A stretch of DNA of 49,752 nucleotides. Source: Hypsibius dujardini (lineage: Eukaryota > Tardigrada > Eutardigrada > Parachela > Hypsibiidae). Positions 1-12,900 of the stretch are shown here, piece by piece; positions within the stretch are counted from its first letter, which is position 1, and each line of letters begins with the position of its first letter. Below the pieces are notes generated by a model. That model worked only from the letters and a program-made list of their open reading frames with translations, had not been told where the DNA came from and made no database searches. The DNA lies in contig LRSR01013735.1 in assembly GCA_001579985.1 (NCBI GenBank), positions 1 to 49,752 of the forward strand. The letters are read 5' to 3'. A program made the position numbers and the translations under genes.

Positions 1-905
1 TTCCACGCCAATCAGGACGTCTGTCGACTCTGTGTCCTCCGAAAATGTCAACACAACGTGGGAACTTTCTACATGCAGCTTCAACGTTAACTGCCGATCT
101 TCTGGTGAGCCTTGGAAGAAATTCTCCGGGAAACGAACGGTCTCACTCACGACACGCGACTCGATCATCCGAATAGCGTCTGTAACTGCGGCTTCGCTGA
201 GGCCCCTCACGCGGTAGATCGTCCTTATAAAGGAACCATGACTGGTACCTGCCAAAAAAGAATGGCCAGAACTAAAATTCGGCTACTAAATATTTTGCTA
301 GTTAAACTGCGTGTGACTAAAAGATTAAAATATGTAGCTTAAGATTTTCAAAAACTAACGATTTAAATTAGTCTTAACTAAAGATAGTGGACTGAATTTT
401 AGTTTCGCCCGTTAGATCTTTGAATTTAAAAGGAAACTAAAAACACAAAACCGGGATGGCAAAAACTGAATATAGTCAGCTAAATATTATTCTTAGCCAA
501 TCAATTTAGTTATCAGTACTATTAATGAAAACTCATAAATTATATTTAATTTAATTAATATAGTTTTAGTTATTCCATCTAAAACTTCCTTAATTGACAT
601 TTTTTTAATTAAGCTTATTTGAGGAATTAGAAAAACAAAGGGAAACAATTCAACCCAAAGTTTTAGATTCTTTTAATTGATTATAGTTTCGTTTAGCGAA
701 TACTAAACATTAGTTAACAACAAGTTGATTTTAACCCCTTACCTTTCACTGCGGTGATTCCTGGCAGATTTCTCGCCGTCAGAAGATTTCGTTTGTGTGT
801 TTTCGTTTTAATCTGCTCCGTCCAGACCGCAGCACAACCTTCAAAGCCGTCCTCCCCAGAACAGCGCCAAGGCGGCGGTGGTTTAAACCAATCCCCTTGA
901 TTCAT
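1..905 (-). CDS. G1: family gene, 5' part (exon 1 and KH-like exon), runs off the left edge
   Basis: Minus-strand gene, coding parts 743..905 and 1..248. Exon 1 starts at the conserved family ATG (903..905), followed by MNQGDW and a proline run, and ends with the family signature NLPGITAV before a GTAAGG donor in phase 1. The second exon begins after a TTTGGCAG acceptor at 248 and reads in frame through the KH-like domain (RGLSEAAVTDAIR, RFPENFFQGSPEDRQL, VVLTFSEDTEST) to the window edge. Unlike G2, exon 1 has no hydrophobic anchor. The RING exon expected downstream lies outside the window. Upstream of about 1080 the promoter block breaks off into intron-type repeat, so this copy may be a rearranged fusion. 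The protein family is not named; the KH-like label is tentative. Confidence 0.6.
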
Positions 906-1435
906 TTTTGCCGCACATACTTTTTCAGGCAAGGTTCCAATATTATTCCTTGAAAAACAGGAGAGGATTAGAGATTTAATGTGCCCTTGCAAAGCGCAAG
1001 AGTGGTTAAGGAAATATCGTTATGGTGCGTGAGATAAAACTGTCCTCCGCAAATTTTTTTCATTCGATATACTCGACAAGCGTGAGAGATCATCACAAGT
1101 TTTTCCGCTACAGTTTTAACTCTGGAAGCATGATTAAGATCTCATGAGAAGATCTTGATTCAGACAATGTACGGCACATTTACGTAAATCCGTATACGAC
1201 TCCAAAAACAGCCCTTTGTTTGCCCCTCAATCATGTGTGCGTGTTCCCGTGGATCCTCCCGTATATTTTAGAGTCACCAAGCCGTCTCACACTTCCCTCG
1301 CTCCACACACACACACACACAGACACACAGACACATACTACATCCACATACACTCACACACCAACAAAAAGTGTTGTCATTACAATGTTTTAGATTTTAA
1401 CGGTCACGTGGTTTTATTTCATCCTATCCCCACAC
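906..1435. other. promoter-block fragment joined to family intron repeat
   Basis: No gene. 906-1085 matches the sequence upstream of other exon 1 copies (3069-3260, 39031-39210). From about 1090 it switches to sequence otherwise found in the intron between KH2 and P exons (7580-7700, 48610-48730). This marks a recombination junction. A CA/GACA microsatellite runs from about 1305 to 1345. Confidence 0.6.
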
Positions 1436-1525
1436 TTTAACATACCCTTCAGCCGCTTCCGAGGCATTAGATTTTTGATGAGCCGGATTTGCGGTAGCCT
1501 GTCGTGCCATTGGTGCCAAATCAAC
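1436..1525 (-). pseudogene. relic of a KH2 exon 3' end
   Basis: The minus strand carries the end of the KH2 exon, including a GGGTATGTT donor, with the same altered wording (GGCACCAATGGCACGAC) as the relic at 31895..31970. The rest of the exon is absent. It is not translatable as part of a complete gene here. Confidence 0.5.
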
Positions 1526-1838
1526 TGAAAAAATAAAAATAAAGAAAGTACTAAATTTTTTCGGTTCAGTAAAATTTTGCCATCTTTAGTCGGCCAACAC
1601 CAAAGTGTAATGGAGGAGCTACGGCTGTTATTCGGCAAAGCAAGGATATTAATGCACGACCAGTGGGCTGTAACATCCAAGATCCGTCAGTGCCTATATC
1701 TCCGCCCACTCATTTCCAAAAACTGTTGTTGCTTATGCCAATCGATTCCAAATAAAATTTTGAGTTAGTGGATGACAAAAAATTAAAGACAAAGAATTTC
1801 AGAAATCGGTGTTTATTGCTGGGGAAAGATCATTTCAG

Positions 1839-1870
1839 TCACTATACAAATTCTTTAGTTTGTATAGTGA
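1839..1870. repeat. perfect 12-bp inverted repeat (hairpin, 8-nt loop)
   Basis: TCACTATACAAA at 1839..1850 is exactly complementary to TTTGTATAGTGA at 1859..1870. Paralogous stretches (4990-5050, 25510-25560) do not have the hairpin. It adjoins the breakpoint of the KH exon relic at about 1899. Confidence 0.6.
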
Positions 1871-1898
1871 CAAAGTCTATATACTATAAACTTATTGT

Positions 1899-1968
1899 AT
1901 AACTGCGGCTTCGCTATAGCCTCTCACGTTGTAGGAGGTCATACCCGGAAAGATACTAATATTGGGAC
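1899..1968 (-). pseudogene. relic of a KH-like exon 5' end
   Basis: After a TTTTTTGGCAG acceptor the minus strand reads in phase 1 through SYNVRGYSEAAV, equivalent to the start of the family KH-like exon, and then stops matching at about 1899. It lies downstream of G2 exon 1, so G2 has lost most of its internal exons. Confidence 0.55.
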
Positions 1969-2370
1969 CTGCCAAAAAATGATGGCCAGAACTAAAATTC
2001 GGCTAATAATTATTTCGCTAGTTAAACTGCATGTGACTAAAAGAATCAGATATGTAGCTTAGGATTTAAATTCGTCAGAAACTAAAGTTAGCTGACTAAA
2101 TTTTTGTTACGCTCTTCAAATCTTTGTGTAACTAAGACCTTTTTTTGGTTTAATTATATGAGAGAAAAAAAATTAAAACACGAAACTGGGATTGCAAAAT
2201 CTAGATTTATTCAGCTGAATAAGATTTTTAGCCAATCAATTTAGGATTGTCACTTATCAGTAACATTAACGAAAACTCATAATTTATATTTAATTTAATT
2301 AATTTAGTTTAACTTATTCCATCTGAAACTTCTTTAACTGAAATGTTTTTCAATTTGGTCTATTTGAGAA

Positions 2371-2633
2371 ACTAAACTAAACTAAACTAAACTAAACTAA
2401 ACTAAACTAGAGTAAACTAAACTAAACTAAACTAAACTAAACTAGAGTAAACTAAACCAAACTAAACTAAACTAGAGTAAACTGAACTAAACTAAACTAA
2501 ACTAGAGTAAACTAAACTAAACTAAACTAAAATAGAGTAAACTAAACTAAACTAAACTAGAGTAAACTGAACTAAACTAAACTAAAATAGAGTAAACTAA
2601 ACTAAACTAAACTAAACTAGAGTAAACTAACTA
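2371..2633. repeat. CTAAA pentanucleotide satellite with AGAGT interruptions
   Basis: About 260 bp of repeated ACTAA units, broken at irregular intervals by ACTAGAGTAA, giving a higher-order period of roughly 25-40 bp. It lies in the G2 intron after exon 1. The seed is visible in other copies of this intron as AAACTAGAAAAACTAAG (for example about 49680, 42822), so it looks like a local expansion of ordinary intron sequence. Confidence 0.85.
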
Positions 2634-2701
2634 AGGGCAAACGACTCGCCCCCAAAGTTTTAGATTCTTTTAATTGATTATAGTTTCGTTTAGTTCCCTA
2701 C

Positions 2702-3068
2702 CAGTCACTTCGATGATTCCTGGCAGATTCTTCGTCGTCCGAAGATTTTTTTTGTGTTTTTCCGTCCCAGTCAGCTCCATCGAATTTTCATACACTTCCT
2801 CCGCAGGACCGCGCCGTGCTTTTTGAATTTCCGGCAACAGTTTATCCTGCTCTGTTGCAGTCTGATTTGTCGTATGGGATCCTGGGGCAGTTTTTAGGCC
2901 CCTCGTGGGTTGAGTCTGACGAAGTGGCTGCTGCGCCTTCTCCTTCGACCTACATTTGGCCCATAGTGCGAAGACTGCCCCTGCGGCTAAGGCCATGGCG
3001 ACAATTGCAGCCTTACTCAACCAGCCATCCATTTCCGGCGGCGATTCATCCCAGTCTTCTCGATTCAT
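2702..3068 (-). CDS. G2 exon 1: N-terminal membrane anchor and PQ-rich linker
   Basis: A 122-codon open exon from a conserved ATG (3066..3068) to an ACTG|GTAGGG donor, phase 1. It reads MNREDWDESPP, then a hydrophobic Ala-rich segment (about residues 16-36, KAAIVAMALAAGAVFALWAK) followed by basic residues, consistent with a single signal anchor. Next comes a polar Q/P/T-rich linker and the family ending NLPGIIEVT. The downstream exons of this copy are broken (relics at 1899..1968 and 1436..1525), so it may be spliced to G1 exons or be dead. No enzymatic motif is visible. The protein probably tethers the family to a membrane. Confidence 0.6.
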
Positions 3069-3403
3069 TTTTGGCGCATATAATTTTTCAGGCAAGATTC
3101 CAATTTATTCCTTGAAAAACAGGAGATGGATTAGAGAGTTCGATGTGGCCTTGCAAAGCACAAGAATGGATAAGGAAATATTGCTTTGGTGCTTGGTAAA
3201 TAAAACTGTGTCCTCCGCGAAATGTTCCAGTTCGGTATAATCAACAGGCGTGAGAGATTAGCGATAGCTCTTTGCCTATAGACTGTAGTAACAATATAGC
3301 CGAGACAAACATGAGTCAACGGAATAGGAAATGCAACAGGCACGTTTGCTGCACTGTGAAATACACTCTTGTCTGCACAGCAATATTCCTCCACCTCCAC
3401 CTC

Positions 3404-3454
<51 letters not shown>

Positions 3455-3480
3455 CCCGCTCACTGTACGTTCGGGGAACG
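3069..3480 (-). promoter_or_regulatory. conserved 5' flank / promoter-like block of the family
   Basis: This block precedes exon 1 in several copies (3069-3480, 13457-13830, 30091-30260, 35150-35390, 39031-39370, 43560-43770). Conserved on the minus strand are a GTTTTAT stretch before GCCACGCACCATAGC, a block equivalent to ATGGCCGAGACAAACAC read on the plus strand, and a C-rich tract of variable length. No core promoter element can be proved from sequence; the position upstream of the ATG and the conservation are the evidence. Confidence 0.45.
3390..3457. repeat. CACCCT/TGAGGG hexanucleotide tract
   Basis: CCACCT units pass into about nine CACCCT units. The minus strand, which is the sense strand of the gene, is GGGTGA repeated, a G-quadruplex-capable sequence. 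Other copies have only a short C run here (CCCCTATCCCGC at 39330; a run of 12 C at 43732). Confidence 0.85.
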
Positions 3481-3987
3481 TGGCAAGCAGAATAAGCTGA
3501 ATTATTGGTCTTGACGGAACGTTATTTGCCTACTTATCGGGTTCGGGAATGCTCTTGAGACAACCTTAGATCCGTCATTTTTCAGTCACTACTGATCAAA
3601 CTGCCTCAAGATTTTGTTAAAACACCTGTTCATGTCAGCATCCACTACCAACCAAAAAATTTAATTTAATCTATATTCCGAAAAATGGCAGACAAACACC
3701 AATGGCAGACCCGATCTTAATAATAGCGCAGGTCACACGTGAAATTTGGGTACGCGTTATTTTGGACTGAGTAATGGAAGGTTAGCATATAAATCATTTG
3801 CAAAAGGATGTCAGTACCCGATTTCGCTCTATCGGTATACTAGAAAATTAATTTCGAAAGTCAGCGCAAGAATACAGGAAAGAAGGCGGCCTTGCAAAAA
3901 TTGAGGTTGTAAGAACATCCGTAAAACCCGATATGAAGTAGTATAATCGATGCGCTTAAACATTAAATAGAATAGACAATGCAAATA
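3481..3987 (-). other. G3 3' flank / intergenic repeat
   Basis: No gene. It corresponds to 39371-39879 and 45256-45666, the stretch between a RING stop codon and the next promoter block. Shared landmarks are CGATACCCGATTTCGCTC and CCGATATGAAGTAGTAT. Poly(A) signals cannot be assigned with confidence. Confidence 0.5.
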
Positions 3988-6900
3988 TTAACCGTAGAGT
4001 CTCAAAACAGCGGTGATGCGTCCCCGACAGGTCGGACATTCTCCCTTCCCTTGGAATATTTCCTGAGCACACGGTTCGCAGAAGGTTTTATGCCCGCAGG
4101 GACTGAAGGCGGTATTGGCGGGAGTGTCAACACAGATGATGCATTCGGCCATTTCTAAGAAAAAAACAGGAAGAGGGATTGACGCAGTTACACAGCTAGT
4201 GCAATTAGTTCTTTCCCTTAAGATAAGAATAGTTAGAAATAATATTTTGTTTTAATAAATAGGAAAATAATTCGTATTTCATTTTAGGCATTTTGTATTT
4301 TGATACAGTGATTTTCTTAAAAAAAAACATTACCCAGATTAATTTTGTAGTTCAGTGGGGAGAATTCCGAACTGAGAACTCAACCTGTCGATCGAAATAT
4401 TTGTAAGTCTTTTTCAGTAAAACTGGTTCGTCAACCAGTTTAATCTGAAAAGTGATGATTTTTAATAAACAAACAGAACCATAACTAGCGATTAGTAAAT
4501 TTTGTTCGAAAATACGATTTCTCTACAGAATTTTTAAAAGCAAACAGAATGATCAGCCAACTGATTAGTTTTATAACCAACAACAACTTAATTTCTAATT
4601 AATTAATTAATTAATTACTTAATTAAGTTTTAATTTTAATTTATTTTTGTAGCTCTTTTTGGCCATCTAAACTCTTAAGTACATAAACTGAACAATTTAG
4701 TTGAATATTGTAATCAACTAAAAAAATTAAAACAAGGAAAGAACTAAATGTTTTCGGTTCAGTAAGATTTTTCTCTCTCTACTCGACCAACGCCAAAGTG
4801 TAATGGAGGAGCTACGACTGTTATTCGGCCTAGCATTGATAATATTGCGCGGCCAGCGAGCCGTAACATCTAAGATCCGTCTGTGCCTGTAGCTCCGCCC
4901 GCTTATTTTCAAAAACTTTTTTTGCTTATGCTGATTGATTCCGAATAAATACTTGACTGTAAGAAAATATGAATTTTAGAAATCGGTATTTATTGCTGAG
5001 AAAAGATTGTTCCAGTGACTGTACCAATCCATCAATTTTTCTCAATCGAACACAGCTTTGTTCCCGGTAAACATACAGCTGTGGCAAGGTTACTTCTTCA
5101 GCCCACACCCATTCATTTCGCCATCCGGCCCATGCGCCCACATACAGTGGGTCGACCTAAACAAATGTTTGCTTGACTCTGGTGCGCTTCGCTCGTTTAA
5201 AAACGAGAAGATACTTGTGTATCCTCTAGCTTGACGCTGCGGAATGAAAAACGGCGTTTTCAAGTTGATATTTCACAAGCCCATTTTGTATGGGCGTATG
5301 GGCTTGGTGAGTGGGTGAACGGGTGTAGGTGTGGGCTGAAGAAGTAACCTTGCCATAACTGTATCTAGCAAGCTGATTCTTCTTACCCTGTGGCAGTGCT
5401 GATGATTTCGAAGCAGTCACCGCAATTCCTTCCGAGGCATTGGATCCTTTATGCTTCCGAACTATGGCTTCCCGTCGTGCTATTTTCATATCTTCAGCAT
5501 AAATGAAGTCGGTTTTTAATTTGAGCAACATCTCCATTGCCTGCTCGACATTTGAATCCACCCCTTCCACGCTAATTAGGACCTCTTTCGACTGTGTGTC
5601 CTCCGAAAATGTCAACACAACGTGGGAACTTTCTACGTGATGCCTTAACGTTAGCTGCCGATCTTTTGGTGCACCTTGGAAGAAATTCCCCGGGAAACGA
5701 ACGATCACACTCACGACCCGCAACTTGATCGTCCGAACAGCGTCTGTAACTGCGGCTTGGTTGAGGCCTGTCACGAGGTACGTCTTCTGCGTATAGTCCT
5801 GGGTGTGATCTGCCAAAAAAAGATGGCCAGAACTAAAATTCCGCTAATAATTATTTTGCTAGTTGAAACTGCATGTGACTAAAATATTAAGATATGTAGC
5901 TTATTTTGGTGTATATGGAAAATAAGAAAAACTCAAAACTCAAAACTCAAAACCAGGATAACAAAAACTAGATTTAGTCAACTAATTATTATTTTTAGCT
6001 AATCACTTTAGAATTGTCACTTATCAGTACCCGTAACGAAAACTTTGAATTTAGTTTTAATCACATTAATTGAGTAAATTTTAGCATTTATCACACAGAT
6101 CTACTTTAAATGGAATAGTTAAATTTAGTTTATTTAAGAAACTAGAAAAACAAAGATAAAACAGTTAGTTCCAAAAGTTTAAGTTTCTTTTTTAATGTTT
6201 ATAGTTTTGTTTAGATAATATTAAGCATTAAAGACTAACAATTTGAGTTTAGTTCCCTACCAGTGACTGCGGTGATTCCCGGCAGACTTCTCGCCGTCTG
6301 AAGATGTGCTTTGTGTTCTTCCGTTCCAATCTGGGACGACTGAAGTTGACTCGTGGGACTTTGGTCGTAATCCTCACTTGACAAGCCATCCGTATCAAGC
6401 GGCGTCACGAAAAAGTTTACTTCTAGATTAATTAAATCTTTTAGTGAATTAGTTTATTATTATCACTTATCGTATCACTAACGAGGACCACTAATTTAGT
6501 TTTAACCAAATTATTTGAGTAAATTTTAACTTTTCCACCTAGATCTCCTTTAAAGGCCATTTCTTAGTTCATTTTATTTGAGAAACTAGAAAAAATTAAC
6601 ATCAAACAGTTAGTTCCAAAAGTTTAAGTTTCTTTTAAATTGTTTATAGTTTCATTTAGATCATAATAAGCATTAGAGACTAACAAGTTGAGTTTAGTTC
6701 CCTACCAGTGACTGCGATGATTCCCGGCAGACTTCTCGCTATCTGAATTTGTGTTTCGTGTTTTTCCTTCCCAATCTGGAGGATTAAATTTGTTGGGACC
6801 ACAGTCAACGTTGCTGTAGGTGGAGTTGGACACACGGGACGTTGGTCCGTAGATGGTAGCGGCAGTATAGCCCGAACTTCGTTTGTAGCTTGAAACGCGG

Positions 6901-9900
6901 TAACATCATCGATAATTGGTAAATCCGGATCACTTCTTGTCGAACTTGGTGAGCTAAAAATTGCCAACTTTATAAACTAAGCGTTAAGGCTAAAACATTT
7001 CATCGAACTTTTTAAAACTCAAATTTGTATGGAAGTCAACTGACCTAGACATCTAATTTTAAAAGAGTTCAAGTTTTGAACAACGGTTAAATTTGAGATC
7101 TATTCAGCGTTGAGTAAATGTTTGTGGTAGTTCCAGTACATCGTGTCTGGAACTGGAAATCACATCTGCTGTATCAGAAAAAATATGGAAAAAAAGAAGA
7201 CTGCCCGCTTCACTTTGTGCTACGGACCCGGGCTTGATTGATTGATTCTTCATACGTTTTAATTTTTTTTTATCCAAACCTGTATTTTCTGGAATGCAAA
7301 CTAATTTTCTAAATTTATTAGAAGACTTCTGTAAAATATTAGCAAAATATTGACAATTTTCAGACCAAGATGAACACTGTGAAAAAATTAAATTCTCGAT
7401 TTGTGTACCAGTATTTTTTTACCGCTCGTAACAATGTTTCAAACTATATTTTTTTTAAGCTTGCCTGAAGACTTTTAGTAAATTTAAAAAATAAGTTTGC
7501 GTTCTGGAAAATAAGTTCCTTACTACGTGCAAATGGTCAGCTAAACTATAGCCAGTCATTGGTTACCTACCATCACTAGTTTGCCCCTACAGTTTTAACT
7601 TTCCACGGATAATAAAGATCTCGTAAGAAGATTGATTTAGACAACGTACGGCATATTTTTGTGTATTCGTATACGACTCCAAAAACAGCCCTGTGTTTGT
7701 TAATTTGTTATTAACCTGCTGACCTGTTGTTAACCATCCCTTCCCCTGCCCTTCTCCTTCCCCCTCCCCCGTCGCCGCACCTGCATTGCCGGAATTCCGA
7801 CTAATTGCTACACCGTTAATTTGGCTTTATTTTTTCGGACTTGTATTCCATTATTTTCTTTACTACTCGCAACAATGTTTCAAATTATATTTTTAGTTAT
7901 TTTTAAGCGTGCCTGAAGACTTCTAATGAATTTAAAAATAAGTCTGCGTTCTGACTTGCACTATATTATTGACCTGTTGTTAACCATCCCATTCCCTCCA
8001 TATTCGCATTCGCTCCATAACCCTTTCATCCTCCTGCTGCTGTCACCCCTCCATCATATCCCCGCACTTTAACTTACCCTTCAACTCCTTCTGAGGCATT
8101 GGATCCTTGATGCGTCCGAGCTGCTGTATCCCGTTGTGCCATTTTTACATCTTCAGCATTATTAAAATCGGTCGAAATCCTGCCAAACATTTCCTTTGCC
8201 TGCTCCACATTTGAGCGCTCCCCCCATATACTCACGTACCTGCCCTTCGGCACTAAAATCCCAAACTCCAAAAACACATCAAGACTTTGTACTCGCTGCT
8301 TGAACGTTAGCAGCCGATCTTCTGGTGCGTCTTGGAAGAAGCCATACATCGTGATCGCCGAATCGATCGTCCGAGCAGCCTCTGCAACAGCGGCTTCGTT
8401 GAGGCCTTTCGCATGGTAGCACGTGAAGTACTCGGAGCGTCCGTCAACTACCAAAAAAGGATGGCCAGAACTAAAATTTGGCTACTAATTATTTTGCCAG
8501 TTAAACTACATGTGACTAAAATACTAATACATGTAGCTGAGAATTTTCTGAAACTAACAATTTAAATTAATCGTAACCAAAGTTAGTTGACTAAATTTTG
8601 GTTTCGCCCTCAAGTTATTTGTGAAACTCAAACCTTTATATTGATTTAAGGAACTGGCTATTCGGCCGGAGTTTCTCCGGCTGAATGGCCAAGTCACTAT
8701 CCAGCCGGACTTTAATCACAATATGTAAATACAGAGAAAAATTCGCAGAAGCCGCCGGTCTCAAGGACGACAACTCACGCAATCGAGATTTGTAGAAAGT
8801 GTTTCAATTATCCTTCATAGTATTTCGTTTGAGTGTTTTCACAACGTTTCGCCTGCTCAATGGAGATGGGAAAACTTCCCAAAACTGGGAAGAGTTTGAG
8901 CAGTTTCGAGATGAATGGTGTAGGAAGACAGGTCTGGTCTTCCGCGTCGGCAAACGGTCGAAAAAGGTCAACCAGCTAACGGAATCAGCCGTGTATGACA
9001 CCCTCCGCTACAGTATCTACCAGTTTTGCTGCGTTCATTATGGTGAGCCAGAAAAACTGAAGATCGTTCCCAGCGTTCGGCCAAATCAGACGTCGGCACG
9101 AACAGGCTGCCGGGTTTTCTATGAGGTCAAAGGATGGAAGCGGCTTAACCTTATCCAGGTCACCATTGGCGAGCGCGAGATCGAGCACTCTGGACATTCA
9201 TTGGACCCGCAGTTGGTCGGCTTCTACCCGGCAAAACGGAAGGCATCGGACGAGGAGAAAGACCGTGCTGCAGATCTCCATCTATCCGGCGCAAATGCTA
9301 CGAGCATCCGGAATACCATCAATGAGGTACGCAAAGCAACGGGGAGACAGGGCACGCTCATCACCAAGGATGTTCATAACCTGGTCACCAAATTGAAAAC
9401 GGATAGGCGGAAGGGTGCCTCGGAAGCGGATGTGACTTTTGCTCTCCTCAACAAGCTGAAAGCTGACCACCCTGGCGGGAACGTGCAGTGGAAGACGACG
9501 CCCAGATTGAACGCGACTTCCGGCGAGATGGTCGACGTGCTGACGTGTGTTTTCATCCAGACTGCCGGCATGATTAAGTTGCTAAAAGAGTGTGGGGAAG
9601 TGCTGTTCATGGACGGAACATATCGGGTGAATATCGAGCGGTACTACTTGTGGTCTTGCGTGGTTATGGACAAGTACGGGACTGGCCAGTGCGTTGCGCT
9701 CGCCTTTCTGGAGAACGAAACGGACCAAAACATGCGGCAGTTTTTTAACCTGCTCCATGAAAGTGTGACCGACATCACAAAGGTAATTAACCGTTAGTTA
9801 TTTTTGTGTCAAGGCTCTCTAACCAGATTGTTTTGAACTCAAATAATGCTATTTATAGGTCTTATTTGTCGACAAAGACCTTAAAAATCTTCGAACGCTC

Positions 9901-12900
9901 GATGAGGTCTTCAAACTGCTGTCTGTTTTGATCTGCACGTTCCACGCTTTCAAGGCAGTGAAAACCGTCATAGCCCGCCAACAAATTGACAGTGATGCCA
10001 AGTGGACTCTGTTTAGACTTTTCAAGAAGGTATGTCTCGCACCAGTCCGTCCCACCGTCTGTTCTTCCGTGCGGTCGTCCGTCCATCCTTTCAACGGTCC
10101 GTCCCTCTGACCATCCGACTATCTGTTTATCGTTCCAACCATCTATCCGTCAGTTCGTCCTTCCGTCGGTTTTCCGTTCATCCGCAATTCGTCTGTCCGT
10201 TATTCGGTTGTCCGTCAATCCATGTGTCCGTCCGTCCACCTATGTATACACACGTTTGGCTGCTCAGTCATCCTTCCATCAATCGGTCTGAACAGAAGTT
10301 TCTTAGTAGTATGTTAAAGGCGACATTCATTTTAGGTTACGTATAGGCTGAGCACGGCCACCTTCGAGGAGAATGAGCAGGAGCTGTTGGCGTTCTGTGA
10401 TGAGGAGTGTGAAGAGTTCGCGGAGTATTACACCGATAACTGGAGCAACTGCGTTGACCGGTGGGCAATCTGCCACCGCATAGACCTTCAGACCTTGGGC
10501 AACAACACCAACAACCGGGTGGAGCGTTTCTACCTGGCGGTGAAGGCGTCTTTGAGAGTTGGAGGCAAGTCATCGTCGCGACACCACCTCGCTGAGTCGA
10601 TAGAGATCGTCCTGAAGTTGGTGTCGACCACGAACCACAGCACGAAGTTCATGGACTATGTGCACTTCAACAAACGGCTCATCATGCATGATTTTCCTGA
10701 CCGTCTTTGTGCCAAAAATGTGGGTCGCCAACTGACCAATTTTGCAGCCTTGTTGCTGAAAAAGCAGTTTGAGCTGGCGAGGAGCGAGCGCTACGAAACG
10801 GAGATTTTGGAAGCTGTTGAACCCATGGACATTCAGGTCCGACATGTCCGGACTCAGCGACTTTACGCTGTGACAGGGCATGCAGACGTGGGATTCTCCT
10901 GCGATTGCTACATCTCGTGCAGTTTTGGCATTGCGTGTCGACATATCATTTCAGCTAGGCGGTCGCTCAACGCTCGCCCGTTCGACCTGAAGGACTTCCT
11001 ACCGCGCTGGATGCGAACCAACGCGGGGAACGAAACGCTGAACGACTTGCTAGTCTCAGATGAGCAAATCGAAGACGCTGAGGAAGGAGTCATGGACGAG
11101 GTAAGCTCTATGATTCTTGTCTGTCGAAACGTCCGACAACCTATGTGATTGTCCGTCCGTCCGACAACCCCTTTGACTAACCGCCTTCCGGCCGGGTGTC
11201 CATCCACCCGTCAGCCTATGTGACTGCCTGTCCCTCCTTCCGTCAGCCTGTGTGATTATCCGTCTGCTCTTCCATCAGCCTTTCGGTACGTCCGACAACC
11301 TATGTGACTGCCCGTCCGTCCGTTTGTCAGCCTATGTGGCTGTTCGTTCATCTGTCGGTACGTTCGACAACTCATGCAACTGATCGTCTGTCCGTCCCTC
11401 CGTTTGTCCGTCCGTCCCGTACCACCAGCGGGCTGACCAATTGAATCTTCTAGGATATGGAAGATTATGTGACCGACATTGGCGAAACTGCTACGCGGAA
11501 AACCCAAGCTGAGCCGCGCAGGCTGCGATCAGCGACTGTGAGATTCAAAGGCGCCGCAGAATTGTTCACCGAGTTCAGTTCATTGCTCTCCACGTTTCCA
11601 GCAGCACGGTATCTGGGAGCGACAAAACAGCTGGGCGTGGCGTTTAGCTTGCTGGATCAAGGACACACCATCGTGATGAAGCAGGGTCCTGGCGATGTCG
11701 TGGCTCGTAATGTCGGCGTTCAAGTTTGCCTCGACAAGGATCAAGGGTTTGTCGGACCGGTTTCACCCTTACCGACCTCGAACGAAGAACCTGTGGACGT
11801 TGACGAGACGGAGATGGACCAAAACGTTACCCCTTTCTCCATCCTTGCTACCGGTCGTGAAAGAGGCCGCCCTCGCCTGGCCCAAAAGGGCCAAACCTTC
11901 TATAACAATGTCACGTCTCAGCAGACAACGCCAGATGGAGCCGACATCGCCTCCCAGATCAGCAAGATCAGCAAGAGTTTGGGTTGCGGAGGCGGCACCC
12001 GCGGCGGGTCAGGACGAAAAGCTGCCAAATTAGCAGGAGGTATGCTGCAATGACGTCCTCGCAGTGTGAGCCCACAGAATGACTTCTGGATGACCGTGGC
12101 CACCGTTCGAAACAACATGCCAGCAGAGATTCGCCTCACCAAATATGACGAACGGTCTCTCTCTGACGTTGGGACTTTTTTGAGTGTGGAAGCGACCCAG
12201 GTCTTTATGCTTTATCTTTGGACCGTTTGCAAGGGTACCATTTGCGGCTTGGAGGACCCAGCTTTGCTGACCCAGTGTCGCGATGATGGCGTTGAAATCA
12301 ACAATATACGCGCCAGTTTGAAACGCAAATCAGTGGTGCTTCAGATTTTGTTTGATGGAGTCAATCACTTTCTAACGCTTCACGTCGATAAAAGCGGAAC
12401 AGCCACGGTATATGATTCTGTTGGGAAAACCCCGAGTGCTAACGTGGTAGAGCAGCTTCGACTGATTTTAGGAAACGGATACAACGTGCTCATGCCAAGC
12501 ATCCCGGCTCAAGAAATGGGTTCCAACAACTGTCTCTGCAACGCGTCTGCAATCGCCACCGATATCGCCTACGGAAAGCGCGGATACGAGACCGCAAAAT
12601 ACGACAACAGTACCAGCTTGCGGGAATGGCAACGAAAAATCATCATCGGCGACACCTTAATTTCTCCTGCTCCTCGAAAACGGCGCGAGGCGACTGAATG
12701 TCCAAATGACTGCTCCAAAAAACGAGATCTTTCGTTGCTGATTAACCGCATAATTTTCGACTATTCGCTAGTTTCTCTCCTTATTATTCCGCATTTATGT
12801 ACGTCAAGCCGGCTAAGTGATTTGTCTTTATTGCTGGTAAAAAAAAACGGCTAAACAGTGGTTGGCCTATTCAGCCGTGAAAGTCCGACTGGATAGTGAC

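Noticed and set aside
2371-2633. CRISPR-like or telomeric array
   Set aside because: The unit is a 5-bp CTAAA microsatellite without spacers; it grew from intron sequence present in paralogs.
3131-3514. ORFs with VRVRVR or HPHPHP runs
   Set aside because: Products of the CACCCT hexanucleotide tract.
8799-8801. GTG as the true start of the MULE transposase
   Set aside because: Nothing supports initiation there; the open frame simply begins near it, so the start is left undecided.
9849-10573. Minus-strand and alternative-frame ORFs over the MULE transposase
   Set aside because: They are shadows of the coding exons and of the CCGTC repeats.
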